This document shows, in pieces, positions 1-7,064 of a stretch of 24,208 nt of DNA (positions are counted from its first letter, which is position 1; the number at the start of each line of letters is the position of its first letter). This DNA is from CAYNLK01 sp964398055 (GTDB lineage: Bacteria > Chloroflexota > Anaerolineae > 4572-78 > J111). A program made the position numbers and the translations under genes. The notes beneath the pieces were generated by a model that saw only the letters and a list, made by a program, of their open reading frames with translations, was not told the origin of the DNA and did no database searches. The stretch spans positions 1-24,208 of the forward strand of contig CAYNLK010000078.1 in NCBI GenBank assembly GCA_964398055.1, read 5' to 3'.

Positions 1-137
1 GTATACCCGCTATTATTCACCGTGTCACTCAGGGGTTATTCGGATAGGCCCTAAGCAAATCCATAAAAGAACTTAATAACCATTGATGGTGTTGCTGACA
101 GTATAACACGCAATCTTTTAACTCAACAAGAGCCAAC

Positions 138-242
138 TTTGAAATGGGTCTGTCCCAGATTTTAGGGTAGACGGGGGATTTTGGGGGTGTCCCCCCGTTC
201 CCCCCTGGGCTTCCCAAAATTTGGGATGCGTCCCTTTGAAAT
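138..242. mobile_element. MITE-like palindromic element with 8-bp flanking direct repeats
   Basis: An imperfect inverted-repeat element spans about 146-234. The left end begins GGGTCTGTCCCAGATTTT (146-163). The reverse complement of the right end begins GGGACGCATCCCAAATTTT (234-216). The centre carries two runs of five G followed by two runs of six C (173-205), able to form a very stable hairpin. The octamer TTTGAAAT lies immediately outside both ends (138-145 and 235-242), as expected of a target-site duplication. There is no room for a transposase, so if mobile it would be non-autonomous. The family is not identified; 8-bp duplications occur in several IS families. An alternative is a REP-like palindrome with chance flanking repeats. 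Confidence 0.5.
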
Positions 243-254
243 ATAGGTTCAACT

Positions 255-281
255 TTGATTATTCTCCAAACTAACTACAAT
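255..281 (+). promoter_or_regulatory. Possible promoter of the acyl-CoA ligase gene
   Basis: TTGATT (255-260) and TACAAT (276-281) resemble -35 and -10 boxes, but the 15-bp spacer is short. A start of transcription near 288 would leave a ~20-nt leader containing the purine-rich AAAAAGGGG (291-299) before the GTG start at 310. Confidence 0.35.
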
Positions 282-309
282 ATCACTATTAAAAAGGGGT
301 AGAGTATAC

Positions 310-2031
310 GTGGGCAATATGATGCAGAATCGGCTGGGTCTTACCGCATATACCCTGAGCCATTTCTTTGACAAGGTGGTTGAAAAATATAGTTCCAATC
401 CGGCCCTGGCTGTGGTTGGTGAAAAACCGTTCACCTACCTGGAGTTTGGCTGGCGCGTCGCCGAAGTTCGACAGAATTTACACCGGCTTGGTTTGAGAAA
501 AAATGATAAGGTCGCCATCTTGGGGCAGGGTTCGCCCAACTGGGCCATCGCTTACCTGGCCATCACCACCTTGGGCGCGGTAGCGGTGCCGATCATGGAT
601 GAATTTCCGGAAGTGGATATTGAACACATTATCTGCCACGCCGAGGTCAGGGCCATCTTCATTGACGGGGCACTCTACCACAGTTTGAACGTACCCTCAC
701 TCGAGCAGATTGACCTTATCCTCAGCCTGGATGACCTCTCGCTCCTGAGCGACGAACCGGCAACGCCGAGCCGCTGGAACATCACCGGCCGGATCAGGCA
801 ATCCCGGAACCAGCCGGACCAGGAAATCGAGCCGATTGAGGAAGATGACCTGGCCGAAATATTGTATACTTCCGGGACCACCGGCCACTCCAAGGGGGTG
901 ATGCTGACTCACAAAAACCTGGTCACCAACCTGATTGTGGGGCCGGAAATTTTGGGGTTTATTAACGAGGATAGCGTGCTGCTGGGTATTTTGCCGTTGG
1001 CTCACGCCTTTGGCCTGATGACCACGCTGTTGTCGCCCATTTATGCCGGGGCTTCGGTCTATTATCTGGATAAGAAGCCGTCGCCCAAAATTCTACTCAA
1101 AGCGATGCAGCAGATCCGGCCCACCGTTATCGGCGCGGTGCCGCTGGTGTTTGAAAAGATTTACCACCGCCAGGTTCTGCCAACGATTATCCAACATCGG
1201 CTGCTGCGCTGGCTGGCCAGGTTTCGGCTGACCAAGAAGTTGCTGTACCGAATCATCGGCCGCAAAGTGATGGCCGCTTTTGGTGGTCGATTGGAGGGCA
1301 TCTTTATTGGGGGGGCCAGCCTCAATCACGAAATTGAGGTATTCATGAAAGCGGCCCGGATTCCCTACGTGTGCGGCTACGGTCTGAGCGAGTGCGCCCC
1401 CATTGTCACCGCCTCAACGATTGCGGAAGGCCGGATTGGCTCGGTTGGCTACGCTATCCCCGGCGTGTCGCTCAAAATCGCCGAGGCTGACCCGGCCACC
1501 GGCATCGGCGAAATATGGGTCAAAGGGCCAAACGTGATGCTGGGTTACTATAAGAATGAGGCGGCTACTCTCAAGGTGTTTACCGACGATTGCTGGCTGA
1601 TTACCGGGGATCTGGGTTACCGGGACAAGGACGGGTTCTTATATATCAAAGGACGTTCCAAGAACGTCATCATTGGCCCTTCCGGCGAAAATATCTATCC
1701 CGAAGTGATCGAAGATAAGCTGAAAGAGTCGCTGTATGTGGAAGAAGCGCTCGTTTATGAGCTGGATAACCAACTGGTTGCCCGCATTTACCCGGACTAC
1801 AATTACATTCAGAGTTTGCAAACTAACAAAGCTGAACACGTTGTGGCCGCAGACATTATCGATCTCCTGGAACAGGTCCGGCAAGAGGTCAACACCAGGT
1901 TGCCAACCTTCGCCCGCATCCAGCGGGTCATCGAACAACCGGCCCCATTTATCAAGACGCCAACCAAAAAGATCAAGCGGGCCGAGTACGTACCCGGCTA
2001 CCTGACCTCTACCAAAGGGACCGAGAGCTAA
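310..2031 (+). CDS. Long-chain fatty acid--CoA ligase (AMP-forming)
   Basis: This is an ANL-superfamily adenylate-forming enzyme of 573 residues that activates a carboxylate, most likely a medium- or long-chain fatty acid, to acyl-AMP and then acyl-CoA in the cytosol. The P-loop-like motif YTSGTTGHSKG lies at about 186-196 and the A5 motif GYGLSE near 355. The A7/A8 hinge region GDLGYRDKDG is near 433, followed by GRSKNVIIGPSGENIYPEV. The C-terminal TPTKKIKR, near 550, carries the A10 catalytic-lysine region. The length is slightly short for FadD but normal for this FAA1-like group. The GTG at 310 is chosen because the purine tract AAAAAGGGG lies about 11 nt upstream; ATG codons at 319 and 322 are alternatives. 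The gene is convergent with the UbiB gene, with a single base between the two stop codons. The exact substrate cannot be read from sequence. Confidence 0.9.
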   Translation: MGNMMQNRLGLTAYTLSHFFDKVVEKYSSNPALAVVGEKPFTYLEFGWRVAEVRQNLHRLGLRKNDKVAILGQGSPNWAIAYLAITTLGAVAVPIMDEFPEVDIEHIICHAEVRAIFIDGALYHSLNVPSLEQIDLILSLDDLSLLSDEPATPSRWNITGRIRQSRNQPDQEIEPIEEDDLAEILYTSGTTGHSKGVMLTHKNLVTNLIVGPEILGFINEDSVLLGILPLAHAFGLMTTLLSPIYAGASVYYLDKKPSPKILLKAMQQIRPTVIGAVPLVFEKIYHRQVLPTIIQHRLLRWLARFRLTKKLLYRIIGRKVMAAFGGRLEGIFIGGASLNHEIEVFMKAARIPYVCGYGLSECAPIVTASTIAEGRIGSVGYAIPGVSLKIAEADPATGIGEIWVKGPNVMLGYYKNEAATLKVFTDDCWLITGDLGYRDKDGFLYIKGRSKNVIIGPSGENIYPEVIEDKLKESLYVEEALVYELDNQLVARIYPDYNYIQSLQTNKAEHVVAADIIDLLEQVRQEVNTRLPTFARIQRVIEQPAPFIKTPTKKIKRAEYVPGYLTSTKGTES

Positions 2032-2032
2032 C

Positions 2033-3709
2033 TTAAAACTCTCCTCCGGAACGCAGGATCGAGAAGATCAACCACATCCCCAGAAAGCTCATAACAATAA
2101 AACTGATGACCACCACCCAGGTAATCAAACCCCATGGCCAGGCGAGATTAAGGGTGGGAATGAGCATGGCCAGGGCGACAATCAAGGCGGCCAACAAGAC
2201 GGCCAAAATAATCCGGGTGGCAATTCGATCCAGGCGGTTGACAGCCGGGTTTAGCTCCGGCAGGTGAATCTTTAGCTCCAAGTCACCCTGCTCCAATTGA
2301 CCCAGAATCCGGTTGGATTGGCGGGGAAGGTTGATCAGCAGGTCGCTCCAATTGGTAGCCGTATTCAGCACTGCTGGTCCCCACTCGGTTGGCAGCCACA
2401 TCCGCAGCAACAGGCGGCGCATATGGCTCTCGGCTACAGCAAAAATATCGAACTCCGGCTCTAACCTTTTGCCAACCCCCTCCATAATAACCAGTGTTTT
2501 GGCCAGTAGCCACAAATCGCTGGGTAAGCGTAACTTGTGCCGGTAGACGATTGGCCTGATTTCTTCCAGCAGCTCGGGGGCGCTGACATCGGCCAGAGCC
2601 TGGCCGTGATATTTAACCAGCAAGCGCCGGATATCTCGTTGCAAGGCGTCGCGATCCGGCCGGTAATCGGCCACGCCCATCCGAATGAGTTGGTCGACAA
2701 TCCCGGCTGTATCCAACTGCACGGCCACGATGAACAGTCGAACCAACCCGACCCGGTCCTGGCGACTCAAATAGCCCACGGTGCCAAAATCCATCAGCCC
2801 AATGACTTCACCGGGCATCACGATGAGATTGCCCGGATGGGGATCGGCGTGGAAAAAGCCGTCTTCCAGCACTTCTTTAATGATGAAACGGGCGCTATGT
2901 AGGGCTAACTGGTGGCGATCATAACCGGCAGCTTCCAGGGCTTCAATATCATCAATTTTGATCCCCTGAATCCGTTCCTGCACCAGCACCCGGCGGGTGG
3001 TGTAGTCCCAATTGACCTGGGGCACATACAGATGAGTTTCTCGGGCAAAATTGGCCCGGAAACGATCGGCGTTACGGCCCTCCCGCCGGTAATCTAATTC
3101 GGCCCGGAGCGCCAGGGAAAACTCTTCGGCCAGACCCACCAAATCATAGGTATTGCCGAGGGGGGTTCGATCCTGAGCCAGCCGGGCCAAATCGTACAAG
3201 ATGTCCAGGTCGAGGTTGATGGTACGCTCGATGTTGGGCCGCTGCACCTTGACCACCACCTCCTGGCCGCCGGACAGCGTAGCCACATGAACCTGGGCCA
3301 GGGAGGCGGCGGCCAGGGATATCGGGTCGAAACTGGTGAAAAGTTCCTCAACCGGAGCGCCCAGTTCCGCCTTGATGGTGGCCTGCACCGCCTCCCAGGG
3401 CATGGGCGGCACCTGATCCTGCAGCCGGGCCAGTTCAGCCAGGTAGGCCGGCGGCAGCAGGTCGGGCCGGGTGCTGAGAATCTGGCCCAGCTTGATAAAC
3501 GTTGGCCCCAACTCTTCCAGCGCCAGGCGGACATGCTCGGCCGGGGTGATCTCATCCCGCGCCGCCGCGCGGCGCCGAAAAAGTCGTCTGGGTAAATCGA
3601 GCCGGTGAGCCAGGCCCAGTTGGGTCACAACCGCGCCATAACCGTGACCGATCAGGATTTCCGCAATCTGGCGATAACGGTTGAGATGGCGCGGGGTTAG
3701 GAGAGGCAT
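2033..3709 (-). CDS. ABC1/UbiB (AarF) family atypical kinase
   Basis: The 558-residue protein has the UbiB-family signature. A KxGQ motif, KLGQILSTRPDLLPP, sits at about 71-86. The family's ASLAQVH segment is near 135, followed by VVVKVQRP with the ATP-site lysine near 153. HADPHPGNL lies near 287 and MDFGTVG near 305. The C-terminus has two hydrophobic helices (about 500-550), the usual membrane anchor. Family members have ATPase or unorthodox kinase activity and support quinone synthesis or lipid homeostasis; which applies here is not visible, and no ubi or men gene is nearby. The start ATG lies 6 bp downstream of the aldo/keto reductase stop, so the two are probably co-transcribed. No strong Shine-Dalgarno is seen, which suggests translational coupling. 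Confidence 0.9.
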   Translation of the reverse strand: MPLLTPRHLNRYRQIAEILIGHGYGAVVTQLGLAHRLDLPRRLFRRRAAARDEITPAEHVRLALEELGPTFIKLGQILSTRPDLLPPAYLAELARLQDQVPPMPWEAVQATIKAELGAPVEELFTSFDPISLAAASLAQVHVATLSGGQEVVVKVQRPNIERTINLDLDILYDLARLAQDRTPLGNTYDLVGLAEEFSLALRAELDYRREGRNADRFRANFARETHLYVPQVNWDYTTRRVLVQERIQGIKIDDIEALEAAGYDRHQLALHSARFIIKEVLEDGFFHADPHPGNLIVMPGEVIGLMDFGTVGYLSRQDRVGLVRLFIVAVQLDTAGIVDQLIRMGVADYRPDRDALQRDIRRLLVKYHGQALADVSAPELLEEIRPIVYRHKLRLPSDLWLLAKTLVIMEGVGKRLEPEFDIFAVAESHMRRLLLRMWLPTEWGPAVLNTATNWSDLLINLPRQSNRILGQLEQGDLELKIHLPELNPAVNRLDRIATRIILAVLLAALIVALAMLIPTLNLAWPWGLITWVVVISFIVMSFLGMWLIFSILRSGGEF

Positions 3710-3715
3710 TCTACC

Positions 3716-4699
3716 CTACCAGCGCTGGTGGACCTGCGGCCTGATCAGCTCGTCATAAATCGCCCGGATCTGGGCCATTGTGGCTTCACTCAGCGGGGGC
3801 AGGTCGGCGGCCATCGCATTGTCGATGGCTTGCTGGCGATTCTTGGCCCCCGGAATGGTGCAACTGACGGCATCGAACATCAAAATCCAGCGCAGCGCAA
3901 ACTGAGCCATCGTGACGCCCAGGGGCAGAAGTTTACGCAGCCGCTCGGCCGCTTCCAGGCCGGTTTCAAAATCTACCCCGGAAAAAGTCTCGCCCACGTC
4001 AAAGGCCTGCCCCTGGCGGTTGAAATTGCGATGGTCATCCTGAGGGAAGGTGGTGGCGCGGGTCATCTTACCGGTGAGTAAACCGCTGGCCAGCGGCACC
4101 CGGGCCAAAATAGCCACCCGTTTCTGTTTGGCCAGGTCAAAAAACAGGTCGGCTGGGCGCTGCCGGAACATATTGAAGATAATCTGGACGCTTTGCACAT
4201 TGGGGTACTCGATGGCTTTGATCGCTTCTTCCACTTTTTCCACACTCACCCCATAGTAACGGATTTTGCCCTGCTGAACCAGGTCATCGAGCACGCCGAA
4301 AACCTCGGGCATGTAGTAAACATCCGTGGGGGGACAATGCAGTTGGACCAGGTCGATGGTTTTGACGCCCAGATTCTTCAAACTGCGTTCAATGAAAGCC
4401 GTTAGATTTTTGCGGTTGTACCCTTCCGCCACATGCGGATTGAGGCGGCGACCGGCTTTGGTAATGACATAAACCTCATCCGAACGTTCCTTGAGCGCCT
4501 GGGCAATCAAACGCTCGCTGCGACCATCGCCATAAACGTCGGCTGTGTCAATCAGGTTGATGCCGTGGTCGATGGCGGCGTGCAGGGCATCCAGGGCGTC
4601 GGTTTCACTGACTTGCCCCCAACTGCCGCCAATGGCCCACGCCCCAAAACTGACCTCCGAGACTTGCCAGCCGGTACGACCAAATGATCGATATTTCAT
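3716..4699 (-). CDS. Aldo/keto reductase
   Basis: This 327-residue single-domain (beta/alpha)8 oxidoreductase of the AKR superfamily would reduce aldehydes or ketones with NAD(P)H in the cytosol. The catalytic tetrad is complete: Asp51 and Tyr56 in DTADVYG, Lys81 in VITKAGR, and His121 in VQLHCPP. The substrate is not predictable. The ATG at 4699 is preceded by a clear GGAGG Shine-Dalgarno (complement of 4706-4710). It lies between the EamA transporter (44 bp upstream) and the UbiB gene (6 bp downstream) on the same strand, so all three are probably one transcript. Confidence 0.9.
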   Translation of the reverse strand: MKYRSFGRTGWQVSEVSFGAWAIGGSWGQVSETDALDALHAAIDHGINLIDTADVYGDGRSERLIAQALKERSDEVYVITKAGRRLNPHVAEGYNRKNLTAFIERSLKNLGVKTIDLVQLHCPPTDVYYMPEVFGVLDDLVQQGKIRYYGVSVEKVEEAIKAIEYPNVQSVQIIFNMFRQRPADLFFDLAKQKRVAILARVPLASGLLTGKMTRATTFPQDDHRNFNRQGQAFDVGETFSGVDFETGLEAAERLRKLLPLGVTMAQFALRWILMFDAVSCTIPGAKNRQQAIDNAMAADLPPLSEATMAQIRAIYDELIRPQVHQRW

Positions 4700-4743
4700 A
4701 GTTAACCTCCGTAGTCAAAGAGTTATGAATTAGAAAATGGAAA

Positions 4744-5670
4744 TTAGTTCTTGATTTTTACCTGCTTGTTTCTCAAGTGCACTCTGTCTAGCGTTACCAG
4801 CAACACCCCGGCAAGCACGGCCGCCCCGCCGAGCAACTGCTGAGGAGTTGGGGTAAGATCAAACAGCAGCAGAGACCAGCCGATCGTCACGACCGGGCTG
4901 AGGGTCAGCATAATGGTATGCAGGCTCAATTTTAAACGGCGCAGGGCCAGGTAATAGAGGCCGCGGCTAACAGCCACATCGACGGTGCCGGCCAGGAGCA
5001 GCAGTAGCACAGCCGCCCAACCCGGCGGCCACATCAGTCCTCCCTGACCGAGATTGAACAGCAGCAAGAAAGCGGTGGTACAGAGCAATCGAAACAGAAA
5101 AAAATCGGTCAAACGCAAGCCCTGACCGTACCGTTTCACCAGCGCCGCATGCCCGGCGTACATCAGGGCCGAGCTTAAAATCAGCAATGACCCCAGCCGG
5201 AGATAGTCGCCGGGTTGAAAGGTGATGATGAAGATACCCAGCAAAGCCAGACCGGCCCCTAAAATCTCCACGGGTTGCAACCGCTCCCGCAGCCAAAAGA
5301 GGCCAAAACCTAAGCCAAATAGAATCGAAGTTTGCCCCAGGAGCGCGGCGGTGCCGGGGTCGATAAAAGCGACGGCGGTGTAATTGATGGACGTACTGGC
5401 AGCGACCAGCAACCCAACGCTCAAAAAAAACCAGAGATGACGCCGCAGCACATCCAGCCGGATGCGGTCACGCAGCCCCACCACAATCGCAACTTCAACC
5501 GTGGCAATAGCCAGCACATACAAAACCGAGGTAGTCGGAGGTAGGTAGGGTAACAACAGCCGGGCAAAGATAAAATGCAAGCTATCAACAACCAGCAAAC
5601 TGGCTACCACCAGCGGCGCATTGTCAATAAAGCGGGGATAGGCCGCTACGACCAATGACTTGTTGCCCAT
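4744..5670 (-). CDS. DMT superfamily (EamA domain) transporter
   Basis: This 308-residue integral membrane protein has about ten hydrophobic segments in two homologous five-helix halves, the EamA/DMT layout. The second half contains the family-typical SLHTIMLTLSPVVTIGWSLLLF stretch, and the C-terminus is short and basic. Known relatives export amino acids, nucleosides or other small metabolites; the substrate is unknown here. It is the first gene of a probable operon with the aldo/keto reductase and UbiB kinase genes, and is divergent from the arginine operon. An arginine-pathway role is possible but not supported by anything specific. Confidence 0.85.
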   Translation of the reverse strand: MGNKSLVVAAYPRFIDNAPLVVASLLVVDSLHFIFARLLLPYLPPTTSVLYVLAIATVEVAIVVGLRDRIRLDVLRRHLWFFLSVGLLVAASTSINYTAVAFIDPGTAALLGQTSILFGLGFGLFWLRERLQPVEILGAGLALLGIFIITFQPGDYLRLGSLLILSSALMYAGHAALVKRYGQGLRLTDFFLFRLLCTTAFLLLFNLGQGGLMWPPGWAAVLLLLLAGTVDVAVSRGLYYLALRRLKLSLHTIMLTLSPVVTIGWSLLLFDLTPTPQQLLGGAAVLAGVLLVTLDRVHLRNKQVKIKN

Positions 5671-5718
5671 AACTTGCCGCGCTTTCTGAAATCTCTACCC
5701 TTGAGGGAGACTGAGCCA

Positions 5719-5748
5719 ATGATAACATAACTCTACCCTTTGAGCCAA
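5719..5748 (-). promoter_or_regulatory. Possible promoter of the EamA-AKR-UbiB operon
   Basis: On the minus strand TTGGCT (5748-5743) and TATCAT (5724-5719) are separated by 18 bp. The -10 matches consensus at 5 of 6 positions and the -35 at only 3 of 6. A near-perfect direct repeat, CTCTACCCTT(T)GAG, occurs at 5693-5705 and 5731-5744. The second copy lies across the spacer and -35, a place where a repressor could act. Confidence 0.35.
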
Positions 5749-5768
5749 AGGAACTATTTCAAATTAAT

Positions 5769-5797
5769 TTGACAGCGACTCCCAACTGTGCTAGACT
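5769..5797 (+). promoter_or_regulatory. Sigma70-type promoter of the arginine operon
   Basis: A perfect -35 TTGACA (5769-5774) is followed by a 17-bp spacer and the -10 TAGACT (5792-5797). The TG one base upstream of the -10 makes it an extended -10. The predicted start of transcription is near 5804, giving a leader of about 175 nt before argC. This is long enough for the attenuator described at 5829-5962. Confidence 0.75.
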
Positions 5798-5828
5798 GCT
5801 ACCACTTCCAGCATTCAACCAACTCATA

Positions 5829-5897
5829 ATGATGAAGATGATTGTCACAGTGCAACTGAGGAGCCCGCGTCGTCAGCCAGACCCTATGTCTGGATAG
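5829..5897 (+). CDS. Putative arginine leader peptide (22 aa, three Arg codons)
   Basis: A short ORF begins about 25 nt after the predicted transcription start: ATG ATG AAG ATG, then a region encoding QLRSPRRQP, ending in TAG at 5895-5897. Three of 22 codons are Arg: AGG at 5859-5861 and tandem CGT CGT at 5868-5873. The tandem Arg codons end four bases before segment 1 of a hairpin (5877-5882), and the stop codon directly follows segment 2 (5888-5894). This is the arrangement used by classical trp and his leader peptides. No good Shine-Dalgarno precedes the ATG, the main weakness; in-frame ATG codons at 5832 and 5838 are alternatives. The peptide is proposed as a sensor of charged tRNA-Arg, not as a functional protein. 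Confidence 0.6.
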   Translation: MMKMIVTVQLRSPRRQPDPMSG

Positions 5898-5955
5898 TTG
5901 GCGTTGGGATAGTTATCACAGGCAGTATGGCCGACTCCAGACCCCAGGAGTCGGC
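5877..5955 (+). promoter_or_regulatory. Arginine attenuator: mutually exclusive 1:2, 2:3 and 3:4 RNA pairings
   Basis: Segment 1 CCAGAC (5877-5882) pairs with segment 2 GTCTGG (5888-5893) around a 5-nt loop. Segment 2 extended, GTCTGGA (5888-5894), also pairs with TCCAGAC (5936-5942) over 7 bp. Three further pairs (CCT 5883-5885 with AGG 5946-5948) can form across a small internal loop. That 2:3 pairing consumes the 5' arm and loop of the terminator at 5930-5955. A ribosome stalled on the CGT CGT codons would cover segment 1 and leave 2 free for 2:3, giving read-through. A ribosome reaching the TAG would cover segment 2 and let the terminator form. The pairings are read directly from sequence; the mechanism is inference from trp/his-type attenuation. 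Confidence 0.65.
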
Positions 5956-5962
5956 TTTTTTT
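5930..5962 (+). terminator. Intrinsic terminator in the argC leader
   Basis: A perfect 9-bp stem GCCGACTCC (5930-5938) / GGAGTCGGC (5947-5955) with an 8-nt loop is followed by seven T (5956-5962). It lies downstream of a strong promoter and only 15 bp upstream of the argC start codon. It can therefore only make sense as a regulated (attenuating) terminator, since no upstream gene on this strand needs ending here. Confidence 0.85.
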
Positions 5963-5977
5963 GTTAGGGAGAAAACC

Positions 5978-6991
5978 ATGATCAACGTTGGTGTTTTTGG
6001 CGCAACCGGCTATACCGGTTTTGAAACCATCAAAATTATCAACAGACATCCGCAAATGCAACTGGTGTTTGCCACCTCGGAAAGCTCCACCGGCCAAACC
6101 TTGAGCGATTTGTACTCGGCGCCCTGGTCCATTCCGCTGGTGGCTGCGGCTGAGGCGCCGCTGAGTCAGGTGGACGCGGTCTTTTGCTGCTTGCCGCACG
6201 GGGCCAGCATGCCAACCGTAGTGGCGGCCCGGCAGGCCGGGGTTCGAGTCATCGACCTGTCGGCCGACTTTCGCCTGGCCAACGCTGAACTGTATCAAAA
6301 ATGGTACAATGTGCCGCACGAAGCGCCGGATCTGCTGAACGAGGCGGTCTACGGCCTGCCGGAAATCAATCGAGCCGAGGTGAGGCAAACCGAGTTGGTC
6401 GCCAATCCGGGTTGTTACCCCACCAGCGTGTTATTGGCCCTCTACCCGCTACTCCGGGCCAACCTGCTGCAGCCGGCCGCGGCCATTATCGCCGATTGTA
6501 AGAGCGGCGTCAGCGGGGCGGGGCGTAAAGCCACGCTGAAAACTCATTTTGTGGAGGTGAATGAGAATCTGTCGCCGTACAACATCGGCCAGGAGCATCG
6601 CCACGTGCCGGAGATGGCTCAAATGATCAGTAACCTCGGCGGTCCGGGCCACCAACTTATCTTCTCGCCTCATCTGGTGCCCATCAGCCGGGGTATGTTG
6701 TCAACGATTTACGTAACCCTGGCCGACGACCTGTCGCCCGAGGCAGCCCAGGCCCTCTACACCGCCGCCTACGCCAGCGAGCCGCTGGTCTGGCTGCTGC
6801 CGCCTGGCCAACTGGCCTCGATGGCCCACACCCAAAACAGCAACCGCTGCGCCATCTCGGTTACAGCCGTCAGCCCGCGGCAACTAATCCTCTGCTCGTC
6901 GATTGATAATCTGGGCAAAGGCGCAGCCGGCCAGGCGGTCCAAAATTTCAACGTGATGTTTGGATTGGCCGAAACCACCGGTCTGTTGTAG
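5978..6991 (+). CDS. argC: N-acetyl-gamma-glutamyl-phosphate reductase
   Basis: ArgC catalyses the NADPH-dependent reduction of N-acetylglutamyl phosphate to N-acetylglutamate semialdehyde, the third step of arginine synthesis. The 337-residue product has the N-terminal nucleotide-binding GxxGYTG motif (VGVFGATGYTG, 4-14) and the catalytic Cys146 in NPGCYPT. The GQEHRHVPE motif (204-212) carries the general-base histidine. The ATG at 5978 is chosen because AGGGAG (5967-5972) precedes it and MINVGVFGATGYTG is the usual N-terminus. An in-frame ATG at 5927 would be encoded through the terminator hairpin and is rejected. First gene of argC-argB-argD-argA, controlled by the leader described above. 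Confidence 0.95.
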   Translation: MINVGVFGATGYTGFETIKIINRHPQMQLVFATSESSTGQTLSDLYSAPWSIPLVAAAEAPLSQVDAVFCCLPHGASMPTVVAARQAGVRVIDLSADFRLANAELYQKWYNVPHEAPDLLNEAVYGLPEINRAEVRQTELVANPGCYPTSVLLALYPLLRANLLQPAAAIIADCKSGVSGAGRKATLKTHFVEVNENLSPYNIGQEHRHVPEMAQMISNLGGPGHQLIFSPHLVPISRGMLSTIYVTLADDLSPEAAQALYTAAYASEPLVWLLPPGQLASMAHTQNSNRCAISVTAVSPRQLILCSSIDNLGKGAAGQAVQNFNVMFGLAETTGLL

Positions 6992-7048
6992 GTTATCAGT
7001 TATCGGTTGAACTGTTCACTGTTCACTGATGACTGATTGCTGTTCACT
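6992..7048. repeat. Degenerate heptanucleotide repeat array in the argC-argB spacer
   Basis: The spacer is built almost entirely of 7-nt units: GTTATCA, GTTATCG, GTTGAAC, one extra T, then GTTCACT, GTTCACT, GATGACT, GATTGCT, GTTCACT. It begins directly after the argC stop codon and ends just before the argB Shine-Dalgarno. Similar 7-nt phasing appears at 7859-7886 and 9802-9829. Heptanucleotide STRR families are known from cyanobacterial spacers; a link is only by analogy. Confidence 0.6.
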
Positions 7049-7064
7049 ACATTAGGAGGAGGCT

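Noticed and set aside
29..217. 62-residue minus-strand reading frame at the window start
   Set aside because: About half of it runs through the palindromic G/C-tract element and the rest has no start-site support or recognisable domain.
5813..5977. T-box (tRNA-sensing) riboswitch as the explanation of the argC leader terminator
   Set aside because: No AGGGTGGNACCGCG-like T-box sequence and too little structured RNA upstream; the Arg-codon ORF with alternative pairings explains the leader better.
5927..5977. ATG at 5927 as the argC start, adding 17 residues
   Set aside because: It would be translated through the terminator stem and T run, has no Shine-Dalgarno and lies before the canonical ArgC N-terminus, while 5978 has AGGGAG upstream.
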